NCBI RefSeq assembly: GCF_007992435.1
Contig: NZ_BKAG01000023.1
Span: 31,132 to 95,131 of the forward strand
Source of the DNA: Prosthecobacter gellanilyticus
GTDB lineage: Bacteria; Verrucomicrobiota; Verrucomicrobiia; Verrucomicrobiales; Verrucomicrobiaceae
DNA: 64,000 nucleotides
Direction: 5' to 3'
Part shown: piece by piece, positions 50,865 to 59,536 of the stretch
Position numbering within the stretch: the first letter of the stretch is position 1
How the letters are laid out: each line of letters begins with the position of its first letter
The notes under the pieces: model-generated
What the model saw: only the letters and a program-made list of their open reading frames with translations
Databases searched by the model: none
What the model was told of the DNA's origin: nothing
Position numbers and translations under genes: made by a program

Positions 50865-52577
50865 TCACTTCCTTTCAAACACCACTTTCCCACCTAACCA
50901 AGTTTTCAGCACCTTCGTCTCCACCAGGTCGCCGATCGGGCAGGTGAGGGGATCTCGGTCCGTCAAAATAAGATCCGCCAGCTTCCCGGCCTCGATGCTC
51001 CCCGTGTGCTGCTCGTTCTTCAGCAAATAAGCATTGTTCGTCGTGTAGAGCCTCAGTGCCTCCTCCCGCGTGAGCGCATTCTCCAGATGCACCGGCTTGT
51101 CCAGTTTGCGCGCCTGACGCGTGATGGCCGTCCACATGCCGAGCCAGGGGTTGTAAGGGTTCACACTGCGGAAGGAGCCGATCTTCTGCATGTGGTCACT
51201 GCCACCACCGACCATGACCTTCTGATCAAAGCAGGCACGCAGAGGCTGGAAGCTCACCATGCGTGCTTCACCAAAATGCTGCGTGAGCGTGCGCCCGTCC
51301 ATGTTCAGCCAGATCGGCTGCATGTCGATGCACACCCCGAGCTTCGCCGCCTGGGAGATGGATTCAGGCCGCATGAAATTGCAATGCGTCACCGAGCTGC
51401 GCGCTGCGCGGATGCTATGCTTCGGATTCACCTTCTCATACGTGTCGATCAGCAGCTTCACCGCCGCATCCCCCACGCTATGTGCGGTGAACTGCAACCC
51501 TGAGGCCGTCACCTTCTCCACGAGCTGCTCCAGGCGCTCCTCCGTGATCTTCTGCACGCCGCGATACTGCGGATCACTGATCCCATAGGCCTCGCTCAGC
51601 CCCCAAGGCTCCAGCATCCAGGAACTGCCCGTGAGCATGCCGCCATCCAGATAAACCTTGGTCCCGATGATCTGCAGCATGGCATCCGGCTTTGTGCGCG
51701 GATGCTGCACCACTTCCTCGATGGCCTTTTCACACGCAGGCCAGAGGCTCATGCTGGGAATCCCTGGTGAGACGCGCAAGCGCACACTGAGCTCACCCTT
51801 GGCCAGCATCTTCTCATACAGCTCCACCATCTTCAGGCTGGAGTCACGATCCGCAACCGTGGTTAGGCCAACGGAGTTGTAGTCGCGAAACAGCTCCACC
51901 GTGCGCTTGTAGGTGTCTTCATCCGTCGGACTCTTCTTCGAGCTGCCCGCTTTCACATTGCTGCTCAGACTCCTCAGCAGGCCCGTCGGCTCGCCTGTGG
52001 CAGGATCCACTTCCATGATGCCTGCGCTGCCTTCCTTGACCTTGAAGTTGCGGTCGTAGCCCCCCAGCTTCAGCGCGAGACTGTTCAGCATCGAGTCTGG
52101 CCCCGTCGAAAACACCACCGGATTCTCCGGCGCCACCTTGTCCAGTTCAGCACGTGTGGGATAGCGCTTCTCTTCGAGCCGCGTGATGAAGACCTGCCGC
52201 AGTGAGATGAGCTCGCCGGGCTTGGAAAGCTTCACACGCTCCGCGATGTAGGCCAGCACATCCGCGATGGTCTCCATCGTCGGAATCTCATGATCAAACT
52301 CCACCATCGCCGCCGCTGGATGCACGTGCGAGTCCATCAGCCCCGGCAGCAGTGTCATGCCTTCGAGATCGACGACCTGTGTCTTGTCGTCCTTCAGCGC
52401 CAGCGTTTCATCATTGCTGCCCACCGCTTGAATGCGTCCATCCGCATTAATCGCGACCGCCTCCGCCATGCGAAACCCCGAGTCGACCGTGACCACCTTC
52501 CCGTGATGCAGAATCAGTGCTGGAGCTGCGTATGCGGAGCAGCTTGCTAGGAGCGCGAGAGCGAGGCTGGGTTTCAT
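50865..52577 (-). CDS. Secreted amidohydrolase (YtcJ-like, Amidohydro_3)
   Basis: 570 residues with a signal peptide (MKPSLALALLASCSAYA). Metal-dependent TIM-barrel hydrolase: MTLLPGLMDSHVHP carries the HxH metal site, a middle VYLDGGMLTGSSW block, FTAHSVGDAA and a C-terminal VGGGSDHMQ / LTREEALRLYTTNNAYLL. Composite beta-sandwich ends (GKVVTVDSGFRMAEAVAINADGRI in parts; TGSIEAGKLADLILTDRDPL in parts) complete the fold. YtcJ-type members hydrolyse N-acyl or amide bonds; the substrate is unknown. The signal peptide places it in the periplasm. Confidence 0.92.
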   Translation of the reverse strand: MKPSLALALLASCSAYAAPALILHHGKVVTVDSGFRMAEAVAINADGRIQAVGSNDETLALKDDKTQVVDLEGMTLLPGLMDSHVHPAAAMVEFDHEIPTMETIADVLAYIAERVKLSKPGELISLRQVFITRLEEKRYPTRAELDKVAPENPVVFSTGPDSMLNSLALKLGGYDRNFKVKEGSAGIMEVDPATGEPTGLLRSLSSNVKAGSSKKSPTDEDTYKRTVELFRDYNSVGLTTVADRDSSLKMVELYEKMLAKGELSVRLRVSPGIPSMSLWPACEKAIEEVVQHPRTKPDAMLQIIGTKVYLDGGMLTGSSWMLEPWGLSEAYGISDPQYRGVQKITEERLEQLVEKVTASGLQFTAHSVGDAAVKLLIDTYEKVNPKHSIRAARSSVTHCNFMRPESISQAAKLGVCIDMQPIWLNMDGRTLTQHFGEARMVSFQPLRACFDQKVMVGGGSDHMQKIGSFRSVNPYNPWLGMWTAITRQARKLDKPVHLENALTREEALRLYTTNNAYLLKNEQHTGSIEAGKLADLILTDRDPLTCPIGDLVETKVLKTWLGGKVVFERK

Positions 52578-52616
52578 GGATCACTATAAACGCAGCCACA
52601 AAGCCGGTTGTGACGA

Positions 52617-54188
52617 CTAATGGCGCTGGCCCACGGTCACCAGGGTGGGCACAAAGTCTCCGGACATCTTGGACATCGTCTCGATCATCTTCAGATCCAC
52701 GGAGGAGAAGTTGGCGGTATTGATCCAGGCCTGCGCCTGCGGTGGATCCGTTCTCAGCCACCGCACAGCGATGTTGCGCTGCGCGCTCTGGCGGAGCTTG
52801 GGATCCGGAATGCTCTCGACCCACTGCAAAGCGCCCTTGGGGTCTGTACGTGCCAGCGTGTTCGCATAGCCAGCCGTGGCCAGATCGCGGTCCGTGGAGG
52901 CAGGCTGGATCTTCAGCCAGTTCCCGGCGGCCGTCAGATCCGTCGTGGCCCAGTCTTCGCCCAGCTTGGCCACGCTGTAGTCACGCATGGTGGAGTCCGG
53001 CATGGCATTGAGCATCTCCAGCGCCTGGTTGAACTGGCCTTTGCGGCTCAGGTGTGCGGTGATGCCGCGCAGCATGTCTTCCTTGGCTTTGCCTTCCGGA
53101 AGCTGGGCCAGCAATGTGGCGCGCTCCTGCGGTGTCAGGCTGTCAGTCAGGTAGCCAAAGGAGTAGCCCATGCTCTGCATGATGTCCTCATTTCCTGGTG
53201 CAGCCATGTAGGCTGTGGCGGCGGTGGGATCCATGCGGAACCAGTCGTTAAAGCCCTTCTTCAGAGTGTTGGCGCGTGTGTCGGGATCCGTGATGGACTC
53301 CGCATGAGCCAGCGCCGCCTGTGGATCCACCTTGGCCCAGGCACCGATCGCTGCCGCGATGGCATCCCGGCGTTGCGAAGGATCGCTGAGGGATTGTGCC
53401 CAGGCCACCGCATCCCCTGGATTCTTGCCGATCCAGGCTGTCATCACCGCGCTGAGGGAGGAACCACGCGTCAGGCTGTCCTTCATCGTGAGCGCCAGTT
53501 TGGCCGCATTCGCAGGATCTTTGGCCGCCAGGCGACTCAGCCCCGTGGAGAAGGCATAGGAGTCCACGGGCAGTTCAGGATGCGCATTGCTGTAGTTTAA
53601 TGCAGCCGCTGCATCCACCTTGGCCCATTCGGTGAAGAGCGCACGCATCACCGTCGCGCGGCGGTCGCCCATGTTCAGCTTCAGCGTCATCTCAATCGCC
53701 GCTTTCGGATCAGTCTTGGCCAGTTCACCCGCCACCGCACCGAGCAGGCTGCCATTGTTCTTGCTCTGCGGATCAGCCAGCGCCGCCTGCCACGCTGCCT
53801 GCGGATCCTTCGCCGCCCAGGCCCGGTAAAGTTGGGCGCGCAGCGCATCACGATCCGTGCTCTTCGGCATCTGCGCCGTTTGGGCCAATGCTGTTTGAAT
53901 CTCGCTCACGGAGAGATTTCCCACCGCCCTCTGTGCGGACTTTAGATCGTAGTCGGCCACGAGGTCTTTCAGCAGATGGTCCAAAGGACCCGAGGCACTC
54001 ACCGGAGTGACCTTGCTGGTCGCTGTGCTGCCTGTTGATGGCGCCTCCGCAGTTTTTTTCGCCACCTCGCTCTTCGCTGCCACCAGCTTCGCAGGTTGCA
54101 CCGGCTCAGCGTTGTTGAAGGAACTCAACGAATAGCCTGCAGCCCCGCCGACCAGCAGACAAACCAGTGGTAATGCGATTTTTTGCAT
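52617..54188 (-). CDS. Membrane-anchored alpha-helical repeat protein
   Basis: 523 residues. One N-terminal hydrophobic segment (IALPLVCLLVGGAAGYSL) and a Thr/Ala-rich linker precede about ten helical repeats of 30-38 residues across 110-510. Typical units are WAKVDPQAALAHAESITDPD and WIGKNPGDAVAWAQSLSDPS, with a W-x3-(D/N)P-x-(A/D)A core. This is a solenoid related in style to TPR/Sel1 repeats. Scaffold or protein-binding role is inferred. Several related genomes have many such proteins, from memory. No enzymatic domain was seen. Confidence 0.75.
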   Translation of the reverse strand: MQKIALPLVCLLVGGAAGYSLSSFNNAEPVQPAKLVAAKSEVAKKTAEAPSTGSTATSKVTPVSASGPLDHLLKDLVADYDLKSAQRAVGNLSVSEIQTALAQTAQMPKSTDRDALRAQLYRAWAAKDPQAAWQAALADPQSKNNGSLLGAVAGELAKTDPKAAIEMTLKLNMGDRRATVMRALFTEWAKVDAAAALNYSNAHPELPVDSYAFSTGLSRLAAKDPANAAKLALTMKDSLTRGSSLSAVMTAWIGKNPGDAVAWAQSLSDPSQRRDAIAAAIGAWAKVDPQAALAHAESITDPDTRANTLKKGFNDWFRMDPTAATAYMAAPGNEDIMQSMGYSFGYLTDSLTPQERATLLAQLPEGKAKEDMLRGITAHLSRKGQFNQALEMLNAMPDSTMRDYSVAKLGEDWATTDLTAAGNWLKIQPASTDRDLATAGYANTLARTDPKGALQWVESIPDPKLRQSAQRNIAVRWLRTDPPQAQAWINTANFSSVDLKMIETMSKMSGDFVPTLVTVGQRH

Positions 54189-54371
54189 ATGACTACGCTT
54201 GTAAACAAAATGGACTGGTTAGGTCAAGACTTTATGAAAAAATAAAAAAAGTGGCGGTCGCTGCCTTAGTGAGACCCGGGTCCCCGGAGGTCGTGAAATC
54301 GGGCTCGGGCTTGCGGATGTGATTACGGTCATTCCTGGAGTGTATGTGACGCATCCCTTCCTGCGTATCCT

Positions 54372-55172
54372 ATGAATCCACGACACGACATGATGCCCGT
54401 CATTTTCCGCCCGATGATTCTTCGCAGCCTGATCGCGCTAATACCAGCATCGCTCATCGCTGCGGATGAGGTGATCCTTCGAGAAACACCGGTGAGAATC
54501 ATCACTTCATCCAGCCTCACCATCTTTCCCAAGTCCTGGCATGGCGAGCCCGTGAAGGCTTCCGGAGAAATCTTGTCCGAGGCTCACACGGCACGAGTCA
54601 GGGCCATTCTGGATCGTGCTTTGAGGAAGTATCCGCCACAGATCCTGCGGGCAGACTTGAAGTCCGTCTTTGTTCTGGGCGAGCTGCGCTACTGCGGTGT
54701 CGTCACCAGCGGAACGAACTCACGCACCTCTGTGTATCTCAGGATCGGTGATGAGAAAGCTGGTTATACTGATGCGCATATCGAAGGGGTGTTTCACGCC
54801 GAGTTCTCCAGCATCCTCCTGCGCAATCACCCCGAGTTTCTCGACAAGCAAACGTGGCAGTCTCTCAATCCACCCGGCTTCAAATATCTAGGCAACGGCG
54901 TGGATGCCGTGAAACAAGGCAAGGCTGGCCAAAAAATGAGTAACACCCTCCACGCCGAAGGCTTCCTCATCGAATACTCCCGCTCCACCCAGGAGAACGA
55001 TTTCAACGGCTTCTCCGCTCGGCTCTTCCGTGGCGACGCCAGTGTCTGGGCCATCGCCGAGAACCATTCGAAGATCCGGCGGAAGCTGAAGCTGACCATC
55101 GGGTTTTATCAGAAGCTTGATGCCACGATGGATGAGGCGTTTTTCAAGGGGCTGGTGAAGCAAGACCCTTGA
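54372..55172 (+). CDS. Secreted unknown protein, possible zinc-metallopeptidase-like
   Basis: 266 residues; the N-terminus MILRSLIALIPASLIAADE is signal-like, and starts at 54372, 54393 or 54414 are all possible. VFHAEFSSILLRNHPEF (about 142-158) resembles the HExxH-like zinc helix of putative zinc-binding metallopeptidases but with HAEFSS instead of HExxH. STQENDFNGFSARLF may be the second acidic element. Activity is uncertain. Base composition is lower in GC than most neighbours. Not a named family to me. Followed after 18 bp by another unknown gene. Confidence 0.55.
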   Translation: MNPRHDMMPVIFRPMILRSLIALIPASLIAADEVILRETPVRIITSSSLTIFPKSWHGEPVKASGEILSEAHTARVRAILDRALRKYPPQILRADLKSVFVLGELRYCGVVTSGTNSRTSVYLRIGDEKAGYTDAHIEGVFHAEFSSILLRNHPEFLDKQTWQSLNPPGFKYLGNGVDAVKQGKAGQKMSNTLHAEGFLIEYSRSTQENDFNGFSARLFRGDASVWAIAENHSKIRRKLKLTIGFYQKLDATMDEAFFKGLVKQDP

Positions 55173-55190
55173 TGAGTATGGTAGTAGTTT

Positions 55191-55634
55191 ATGACCTTGA
55201 TTCGACTTACAAATTGGAGAGCCTTGCTCAACACCGTCTTTCTCTTAGCCATGCAAACTGTCAATGATGACGCCGCCGCCCAAGATTCATCGGAGTCGAT
55301 ACCTGCCGTCGTCTTTAATGTGTCTGAGGCGGTCGCATTACCACATTTTAAAGATGAGACGAATTTGGTGAATGCAACTTACTTCCAAAGAGATGTGGGA
55401 ATCTACGTGGGATTGGCGCGAAGGGCCTACTTTCTTCGGATCGAACCAATGGATATGCGGTCGGGGTGGGAGATGAGGGGGGCGACCGTTTCAAATGGCA
55501 ATCTGAACATCGAGTGCTTCCAAAATCGGAAACCAAGCGCGCAGCCTGTTTCCACTCATTACTACGGAGTTGTTTGTTCGAAAGAAATCCAGAATGTGAA
55601 TTTTCATTACTTCAAGATTGATGGTCGCAAGTAG
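55191..55634 (+). CDS. Small unknown protein, low-GC
   Basis: 147 residues with a hydrophobic N-terminus (RALLNTVFLLAMQ) that may be a weak signal. No family is recognised. The sequence is mixed beta, with VGIYVGLARRAYFLRIEP and a C-terminal YYGVVCSKEIQNVNFHYFKI. GC content is clearly below that of neighbouring genes, suggesting recent acquisition. It lies 18 bp after 54372-55172 on the same strand and may be co-transcribed with it. Confidence 0.5.
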   Translation: MTLIRLTNWRALLNTVFLLAMQTVNDDAAAQDSSESIPAVVFNVSEAVALPHFKDETNLVNATYFQRDVGIYVGLARRAYFLRIEPMDMRSGWEMRGATVSNGNLNIECFQNRKPSAQPVSTHYYGVVCSKEIQNVNFHYFKIDGRK

Positions 55635-55783
55635 GTTATACATGAGTCGACGGCGGTGCTGCACCGTGGTAGTGCTCTACTGCGTGGCGGGTTGAAAAAG
55701 GATGAGGGCTTATCCAAACAAGCTCCATGTTTTTCCAAACAAAGAGGAGAACACGTGGCCGTCTCGATTACCTAACAAAATAA

Positions 55784-55815
55784 ACACAAAAAACCGCGCA
55801 GGTTGCCCTGCGCGG
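55784..55815 (-). terminator. Intrinsic terminator of metK
   Basis: A 9-bp stem (CCGCGCAGG at 55794-55802, CCTGCGCGG at 55807-55815), 4-nt loop, followed on the minus strand by TTTTTTGTGTTTATTTT. It lies 43 bp after the metK stop. Confidence 0.9.
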
Positions 55816-55857
55816 CTTTATCGGGTTTTGCGGGTCTTTGAGAGACTTGTTCCGGCT

Positions 55858-57078
55858 TTACTTCGCGGCCTTCTTGAGCGCGTCAGCCTTGTTGGTGAGC
55901 TCCCAGGTGAGGTCCGGATCGTCGATCTTGCCGAAGTGACCGTAGTTGGTGGACTTGGAGTAGATCGGGCGGAGAAGGTTGAGCTGCTTGACGATGTCAG
56001 CAGGCTTGAAGGAGAAGACCTTGAGGACCGCGGCGAGGATCTTGTCATCGCTGATGGTGCCGGTGCCAAAGGAGTCGATGTGCACGCTCACGGGCTTCGG
56101 ATGGCCGATGGCGTAGGCGAACTGCACTTCGCACTTCGTGGCGAGGCCGGCGGCCACCACGTTCTTGGCGACCCAGCGGCCCATGTAGGCGGCGCTGCGG
56201 TCCACTTTGGACGGGTCCTTGCCGGAGAAGGCACCACCACCATGACGGCCCATGCCGCCGTAGCTGTCCACGATGATCTTACGACCGGTGAGGCCGCTGT
56301 CACCCTGAGGACCGCCGACGACGAACTTGCCAGTCGGGTTGATGAGATACTCGGTGTCCTTGGTGAGCATTTCCTTCGGCAGCACCTTCTTGATGACCTG
56401 CTCGATGCAGAACTTCTCGATCTCGGCGTGGCTCACGTCAGCAGCGTGCTGGGTGGAGATTACCACGTTCACGATGCGCGTTGGCTTGCCGTCCACGTAT
56501 TCCACGGAGACCTGGCTCTTCGCGTCAGGGCGCAGCCACTTGGCCAGCTTGCCAGCCTTGCGGATGCGGGTCAGCTCACGGCCCAGGCGGTGGGCATACA
56601 TGATCGGCGCAGGCATGAGCTCAGGCGTGTCATCACAGGCATAACCAAACATGATGCCCTGGTCGCCAGCGCCCTGTTCAGCGGTCTTCTTGCCGTCAGC
56701 CTTCTCAGCGTCCACGCCCTGGGCGATGTCCGGGCTCTGGATGGTGAGGTAGTTGTTCACGAAAAGTTTGTCCGCGTGGAACACATCGTCGTCATTGGTA
56801 TAACCAATGCCGCGCACGGCGTCACGGATCACTTTGCCGACGTTGATGACTTCATCGATGGGCTTGGTGGTGCCGAGCTTCTTGTTCTGGAGTTTCGGGA
56901 TGGTGATCTCACCACCGACGACGACGACATTGCTCTTCGCAAAGGTCTCGCAGGCCACGCGGCTGGTCTTGTCCACGGCCAGGCAGGCGTCGAGGATGGC
57001 GTCAGAGATCGTGTCGCAAACTTTGTCAGGATGGCCTTCGCCGACGGACTCGGACGAAAAGATGTAAGAGCGGGACAT
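55858..57078 (-). CDS. metK: S-adenosylmethionine synthase
   Basis: 406 residues. It makes SAM from methionine and ATP. Motifs: [32 protein letters not shown], the P-loop-like [19 protein letters not shown] and the C-terminal [14 protein letters not shown]. Length is slightly above the E. coli enzyme. A candidate promoter lies at 57141-57168, and no SAM riboswitch was recognised in the leader. A long open frame on the opposite strand is a shadow. Confidence 0.97.
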   Translation of the reverse strand: MSRSYIFSSESVGEGHPDKVCDTISDAILDACLAVDKTSRVACETFAKSNVVVVGGEITIPKLQNKKLGTTKPIDEVINVGKVIRDAVRGIGYTNDDDVFHADKLFVNNYLTIQSPDIAQGVDAEKADGKKTAEQGAGDQGIMFGYACDDTPELMPAPIMYAHRLGRELTRIRKAGKLAKWLRPDAKSQVSVEYVDGKPTRIVNVVISTQHAADVSHAEIEKFCIEQVIKKVLPKEMLTKDTEYLINPTGKFVVGGPQGDSGLTGRKIIVDSYGGMGRHGGGAFSGKDPSKVDRSAAYMGRWVAKNVVAAGLATKCEVQFAYAIGHPKPVSVHIDSFGTGTISDDKILAAVLKVFSFKPADIVKQLNLLRPIYSKSTNYGHFGKIDDPDLTWELTNKADALKKAAK

Positions 57079-57140
57079 GTTGTTGGTCTATAGGTTATAT
57101 GAACGAATCATGATTTGATGATGCGTCCAGGTAGGCGCGC

Positions 57141-57168
57141 AGAGTATTCCCCAAACCGGAGGCGTCAA
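57141..57168 (-). promoter_or_regulatory. Candidate metK promoter
   Basis: On the minus strand TTGACG (57168-57163) and TACTCT (57146-57141) are spaced by 16 bp, a near-consensus sigma-70 arrangement. The start codon is 63 bp downstream. Confidence 0.45.
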
Positions 57169-57210
57169 GAGGGAAGGGAGGGACCCGCGGGAATGACGAA
57201 GGGGACCCAG

Positions 57211-57239
57211 GTGGACGGTAGGCCGTGAGCGGTGGGCAG
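57211..57239 (+). repeat. 29-bp GTGGACGGTAGGCCG repeat, copy 2
   Basis: Starts GTGGACGGTAGGCCGTGAGC and ends GGTGGGCAG. It is identical to 38806-38834 at 26 of 29 positions, by hand alignment. It lies between metK and the next gene. Confidence 0.6.
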
Positions 57240-57326
57240 GTGTCCTTTCGGTCCTTACAGAGGGGATCGCGTCGTTGGAAGGTTGCAGGCTTGATCTCTC
57301 CTGCGACCCTGCCTAGAAACGGGAAA

Positions 57327-57686
57327 ATGATGATTCCCGTCGACCCGCCCGAAACGACGTCAGAGAAGAATGTCCGGATGAAAGGCCTGCTGAAGCTGTT
57401 CATCGGCGCCGCGGGAGTGGCGGCGGGGATTGTGGTGATGATGTATGTGGCGGAGACCTATATGATGGTCTTGGGGCATGGTTGGGTAGCCATGCTCGGC
57501 GTCGCCGGGGCCTACGGACTCACGGGCCTGATGCAACTGATCACCGGCATGCCATTTTCCCAGATGGCGCGGCGTTGGGATCAGATTCCTTCAGTGCAGA
57601 AGTTTTTCCTCGGGCTGCTCATCTTCGCAGCAGCCATGGGGGTGCTTGCCTGGGTGATTGTGACGTTCTTTGTGAATCCGTATTAG
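57327..57686 (+). CDS. Small integral membrane protein of unknown function
   Basis: 119 residues from the ATG at 57327 (a second ATG follows directly); the frame opens further upstream at 57225 over repeat sequence. Three hydrophobic segments are visible: LLKLFIGAAGVAAGIVVMMY, WVAMLGVAGAYGLTGLMQLI and FFLGLLIFAAAMGVLAWVIV. No family recognised. It is a single gene between metK (divergent) and a convergent oxidoreductase gene. Confidence 0.65.
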   Translation: MMIPVDPPETTSEKNVRMKGLLKLFIGAAGVAAGIVVMMYVAETYMMVLGHGWVAMLGVAGAYGLTGLMQLITGMPFSQMARRWDQIPSVQKFFLGLLIFAAAMGVLAWVIVTFFVNPY

Positions 57687-57750
57687 GGTAGGGGAGGCGT
57701 CCTGGTGAAAGGCACAACGGACACGAAGGACGAAGGCGGCCGGCCTCGGG

Positions 57751-57782
57751 TTCGTCATTCGTCATTCGAACTTCGTCATTCC
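57751..57782 (-). repeat. 32-bp GAATGACGAA repeat, copy 3 (reverse)
   Basis: On the minus strand it reads GGAATGACGAAGTTCG then AATGACGAATGACGAA. It is the nearest match to copy 1 at 12389-12420. It lies 18 bp from the end of the reductase gene at 57800. Confidence 0.7.
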
Positions 57783-57799
57783 GCGCCCATTCCTCGCCT

Positions 57800-58783
57800 T
57801 CAAGCGAGGTCGAGGATCACCTTCCCATTCCTCCCGCCTTCCATCGCCCGCTGGATCGCCCGGCGGTGGTCCGCCATGGGGATGACCTCGTCGGTGGCCG
57901 TGGTGAGCAGGCCTTCGGAGACCATCTGGGACAGCGGTTCTAAAGCCTCGCGCAGTTCAGCGGAGCCAGCTTTCTCGAACCACTTGGTGATCCAGAGGCC
58001 GTGCAGGCGGAGGTTCTTGAAGATGAGAAATTTGTTAGGCACCTTCAGGCTCCGGCGGCTCATGGCGCCATAGGTCACCATCATGCCTTCGGGTGAAAGC
58101 AGATCCATCAGGCGGATCGCACTGTCGCCCCCCACGCCATTGGCCGCGAGCTGCACGTCCTTGCCCTTCAGCGCATCCTTGGCGGTCTGCAGGCCTTCAT
58201 CATTGTCCAGCACCACCATGTCCGCTCCGAGAGCGAGCAGTTCAGGGATCAATTCAGCCCGGCGCACCAGATTCAGCGTCTTCAGCTTCCCTTGCTTGGC
58301 CAGCTGGATGAGCGCACGGCCCACCCCGGAGTTCGCGGAGTTCTGAATGACCCAGTCACCTTCGCGGAGTTCCACATGCTTCGTCAGCAGATGCCAGGCC
58401 GTCACCGGATTGATTCGCAGCATGGAGGCCTGCACGCGATCGATGCCCCCCGGCAGCTTGGCAAAGTGGTGCTCCGCCGCCGTCACATGCTGCGCCCAGC
58501 ACCCGCCCCCGAGGAGCGGCATCACCACATCTCCGGGCTTCAGGGAAACCACATCCGGCCCGACCACCTCCACCTCACCACAGCCTTCATGGCCTGGAAT
58601 GGCCGGTAGCGTGGCCGTGCGTCCATAGTTCCCCTCGATGTAGTTCAGATCCGCCGGATTGATCGGCGCATAGCGCATCCGCACCCTCACCTCATGCCCC
58701 TGCGGCTCCTGAAGCGGACGTTCGACCAGTTCGAGGACTTCGGCAGGATTGCCTGTGACAGGGAAGGAGAGGCAGAGAGACAT
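57800..58783 (-). CDS. MDR-family reductase, MECR/trans-2-enoyl-CoA reductase-like
   Basis: 327 residues. Medium-chain dehydrogenase without the zinc-site cysteines of alcohol dehydrogenases. Family blocks: YAPINPADLNYIEGNYG, PGHEGCGEVEVVG, GDVVMPLLGGGCWAQHV, the NADPH site QNSANSGVGRALIQLAK and AANGVGGDSAIRLM. NPADLNYIEGNYG-type sequence is typical of mitochondrial-type 2-enoyl thioester reductases, which reduce trans-2-enoyl-CoA/ACP in fatty acid synthesis. A quinone-reductase role is the alternative. No fatty-acid genes are adjacent. Confidence 0.83.
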   Translation of the reverse strand: MSLCLSFPVTGNPAEVLELVERPLQEPQGHEVRVRMRYAPINPADLNYIEGNYGRTATLPAIPGHEGCGEVEVVGPDVVSLKPGDVVMPLLGGGCWAQHVTAAEHHFAKLPGGIDRVQASMLRINPVTAWHLLTKHVELREGDWVIQNSANSGVGRALIQLAKQGKLKTLNLVRRAELIPELLALGADMVVLDNDEGLQTAKDALKGKDVQLAANGVGGDSAIRLMDLLSPEGMMVTYGAMSRRSLKVPNKFLIFKNLRLHGLWITKWFEKAGSAELREALEPLSQMVSEGLLTTATDEVIPMADHRRAIQRAMEGGRNGKVILDLA

Positions 58784-58823
58784 GGGAGAAAGGTTGGGTC
58801 AGCTTACTTACGGCACACAAGCA

Positions 58824-58853
58824 CAAAAAAGACGACCTGGAATGGGTCGTCTT
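58824..58853 (-). terminator. Intrinsic terminator of the SUKH-like gene
   Basis: A 9-bp stem (AAGACGACC at 58829-58837, GGTCGTCTT at 58845-58853) with a 7-nt loop. On the minus strand it is followed by TTTTGTG. It lies 38 bp after the stop of the gene at 58892. Confidence 0.88.
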
Positions 58854-58891
58854 CATTGAGATGCATTGTCTCTCAAGTGTTCCACCGGGCC

Positions 58892-59500
58892 TCAATCGTG
58901 AATAAACTCGCCAGAGAACTGCTCCTGCAAACTTTGGATCACCTCAGTGTCCCACTGGAAGACGTTACGGTTTGCATCGAGTTTGTAACCTCCGAGTTCC
59001 CAGCATTTCGTCTGGAAATCAAAGAAGGAAGCGGCTGAGAACCAGATCTCGGAAGCAACAGCGCGGCTGTTCCTTTCGAGCATCACCCCCGTTCCTCCCT
59101 GTGGATCTCGGCAGAATGAAACGAAGTCCACCACGTTGGATGAGAAGGGCACCAAGTAGGAGTTCTTGAAATGCTTTCTGAACCTCCTGGACACGAGAAC
59201 GTCCGGCCTTTTGTAGTGCTTCAAATACTCCAGGCCCATGTCCAAAGAGATAAACTCATACCCAGGCATGAACTCGAAGACGGACCTGCGAGCTTCAGCG
59301 TCTGAAGGCCGGATCCCGTTTCCCAAAACGGTGGCATAGCCGGCAATCTCGTCGGTGAACTTGACCCCATAGTTTGTTTCCCAACGGGCAATCTCCTCAT
59401 TCGAGGACCTAGCCAAGAGCAGACCGCCTATTTGGCTGCCCTTGGCACTTGTCGTTGAAATGAACGTCTCAACTTTGGCCGCGAATGATTCTTTGCTCAT
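58892..59500 (-). CDS. SUKH (SMI1/KNR4)-like protein
   Basis: 202 residues. The N-terminal half has the SUKH look: EEIARWETNYGVKFTDEIAGY and an LGNGIRP turn, followed by PGYEFISLDMGLEYLKHY. The C-terminal region has FFDFQTKCWELGGYKLD. SUKH proteins often act as immunity proteins against contact-dependent or polymorphic toxins, but many do other work. No toxin gene is adjacent. GC content is lower than that of its neighbours, suggesting transfer. The assignment is from pattern and would need a profile search. Confidence 0.55.
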   Translation of the reverse strand: MSKESFAAKVETFISTTSAKGSQIGGLLLARSSNEEIARWETNYGVKFTDEIAGYATVLGNGIRPSDAEARRSVFEFMPGYEFISLDMGLEYLKHYKRPDVLVSRRFRKHFKNSYLVPFSSNVVDFVSFCRDPQGGTGVMLERNSRAVASEIWFSAASFFDFQTKCWELGGYKLDANRNVFQWDTEVIQSLQEQFSGEFIHD

Positions 59501-59536
59501 TCTTGTATCAACATCATTCGAGCTTCTTCATTCCAC

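Noticed and set aside
55702..57093. Plus-strand open frame of 463 codons
   Set aside because: Antisense to metK, which is certain.
57079..57326. SAM riboswitch before metK
   Set aside because: I could not find a conserved SAM-I, SAM-II or SAM/SAH core; the leader is short and contains a simple promoter.
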